Assembly: GCF_002553505.1 (NCBI RefSeq)
Contig: NZ_PDCP01000004.1
Coordinates: 62,001-126,000, forward strand
Origin: Mycolicibacterium agri
GTDB taxonomy: Bacteria > Actinomycetota > Actinomycetes > Mycobacteriales > Mycobacteriaceae
Direction: 5' to 3'
Length of the DNA: 64,000 bases
Below the pieces are notes generated by a model that searched no databases, was not told the DNA's origin, and saw nothing but the letters and a program-made list of their open reading frames with translations. A program made the translations under genes and the position numbers. Shown piece after piece: positions 63,385-64,000 of this stretch. Each line of letters opens with the position of its first letter. The first letter of the stretch is position 1.

Positions 63385-64000
63385 GTCGCCGGACATAAGC
63401 GGCTGTTCGCGATCGAGGACACGATCTCGGCGCTGCGCACCGCGAGGTTGGACAGCAGTGTCGAGGTCAGTCCGTGGGTGTGCTCGGTATTGCCCTGGAC
63501 GTAGAGATGGCCGGCGGTCGGCGGTGAGGTGGCCAGTCGATAGTCGCGCGAGACCACCGGCTGACCCTCGTCTATGACGACTCGGTCGTAGAGATCACCC
63601 AGGATCGGCCGCAGCGGAGTCGGTATGAAGCCGGTCGCGTAGATCACTGCGTCGCAGTCGATCTGGTCGATCGACCCGGTCGGATGGTGCAGGATGTCGA
63701 CCTGCACGCCGTCGTCGCTTTCCTCGGTGTGGTGAATGCTGGACGCACCGCGCAGGAACAGGCGCCGGTTGTCGGCCACACGTTCGGCGTACTCACGCGC
63801 ATAGAGGTCTTCGATCAACGGTAGATCGACCGCCGAATAGTTGGTGCTCCGGTGATACTCCAACAACTTCCTGCGGGTCACGGCGTCGGCGGCGTAGAAG
63901 TCGTCGACGGCCTCGGGATCGAAGACGCGGTTGGCGTATGGGCTGTCGTCGGCGGGGCTGTAGCCGTACTTGGCGAAGACCCCGTGCACCTCGGTCGACG
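63360..64000 (-). CDS. Lysine/ornithine N-monooxygenase (siderophore biosynthesis), carboxy-terminal part
   Basis: Carboxy-terminal 213 residues of an FAD/NADPH N-hydroxylase of the SidA/IucD/MbtG family; the gene begins beyond the right edge. Diagnostic segments: STNYSAVDLPLIEDLYAREY (substrate-binding helix), VIYATGFIPTPLRPIL (NAD(P)/FAD-binding ATG motif) and GHLYVQGNTEHTHGLTSTLL, the conserved family end. Makes hydroxamate groups for mycobactin or exochelin. Whether the substrate is lysine or ornithine cannot be told from this part. The gene ends inside the convergent HAD gene. Confidence 0.9.
   Translation of the reverse strand, partial: STEVHGVFAKYGYSPADDSPYANRVFDPEAVDDFYAADAVTRRKLLEYHRSTNYSAVDLPLIEDLYAREYAERVADNRRLFLRGASSIHHTEESDDGVQVDILHHPTGSIDQIDCDAVIYATGFIPTPLRPILGDLYDRVVIDEGQPVVSRDYRLATSPPTAGHLYVQGNTEHTHGLTSTLLSNLAVRSAEIVSSIANSRLCPATHTSSMAS

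Overview
The window is about 69% GC actinobacterial DNA from a Mycobacterium/Mycolicibacterium, most likely a rapid grower. From memory of the M. tuberculosis map, 1-59,700 follows the Rv2994-to-Rv2901c block in order (fumarylacetoacetate-hydrolase protein, gltX, leuCD, hupB, mutT1-ppk, fbiD, gpsA, ddl, thiL, ung, recG, pyc, coaD, sepIVA, rnc, smc, ftsY, amt-glnB-glnD, ffh, rpsP, trmD, rplS, lepB, rnhB). Several genes I would not expect at these positions in M. tuberculosis are present, and the large PDIM/PGL lipid locus that separates coaD from sepIVA there is absent.

Layout. 1-3.3 kb: MFS transporter fragment, fumarylacetoacetate-hydrolase protein, glutamyl-tRNA synthetase, then tRNA-Gln and tRNA-Glu. 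3.3-7 kb: IclR regulator divergent from leuCD, then hupB with its lysine-rich tail and a strong bidirectional terminator. 7-12.1 kb (minus): frameshifted O-methyltransferase, mutT1, ppk, fbiD. 12.2-18.1 kb: gpsA, a PLP-dependent lyase, ddl, thiL, ung, with two small minus genes. 18.2-31.5 kb: L28, FakA-like protein, recG, secreted HNH nuclease, aldo-keto reductase, lipN-type esterase, DsbA/VKOR pair, pyruvate carboxylase, rsmD, coaD. 31.6-39.8 kb: hemerythrin protein, sepIVA, DUF177, rnc, fpg, osmC, acyP, smc. 39.8-49.7 kb: type 2 IPP isomerase, ftsY, nitrogen operon amt-glnB-glnD with candidate GlnR boxes, ffh, amidohydrolase. 49.7-59.7 kb: CDP-diacylglycerol pyrophosphatase, two tandem DacB2-like carboxypeptidases, SnoaL-like protein, rpsP-khpA-rimM-trmD, two tandem LppW-like lipoproteins, rplS, lepB, rnhB, DUF2469. 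59.7-64 kb: accessory end with a second O-methyltransferase, a TetR/DUF3237/NTF2 operon behind an elaborate palindromic operator, a frameshifted HAD phosphatase and the carboxy-terminal part of a siderophore-type amino-acid N-hydroxylase.

The core genes serve translation (gltX with its two tRNAs, L28, S16, L19, rimM, trmD, rsmD), the secretion pathway (ffh, ftsY, lepB, dsbA/vkor), chromosome maintenance (hupB, smc, recG, ung, fpg, mutT1, rnhB), envelope synthesis (ddl, dacB2, sepIVA) and nitrogen sensing. The more unusual signals are non-coding: a 67-bp intergenic repeat present twice at convergent gene ends with compensatory arm changes, one copy of which supplies the end of a protein; matching promoter-like blocks before rpsP and rplS, the two parts of a broken ribosomal operon; and a nested double-palindrome operator in the accessory region. 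Three genes each look one base short in a three-base homopolymer, so sequencing error must be considered before calling them pseudogenes.
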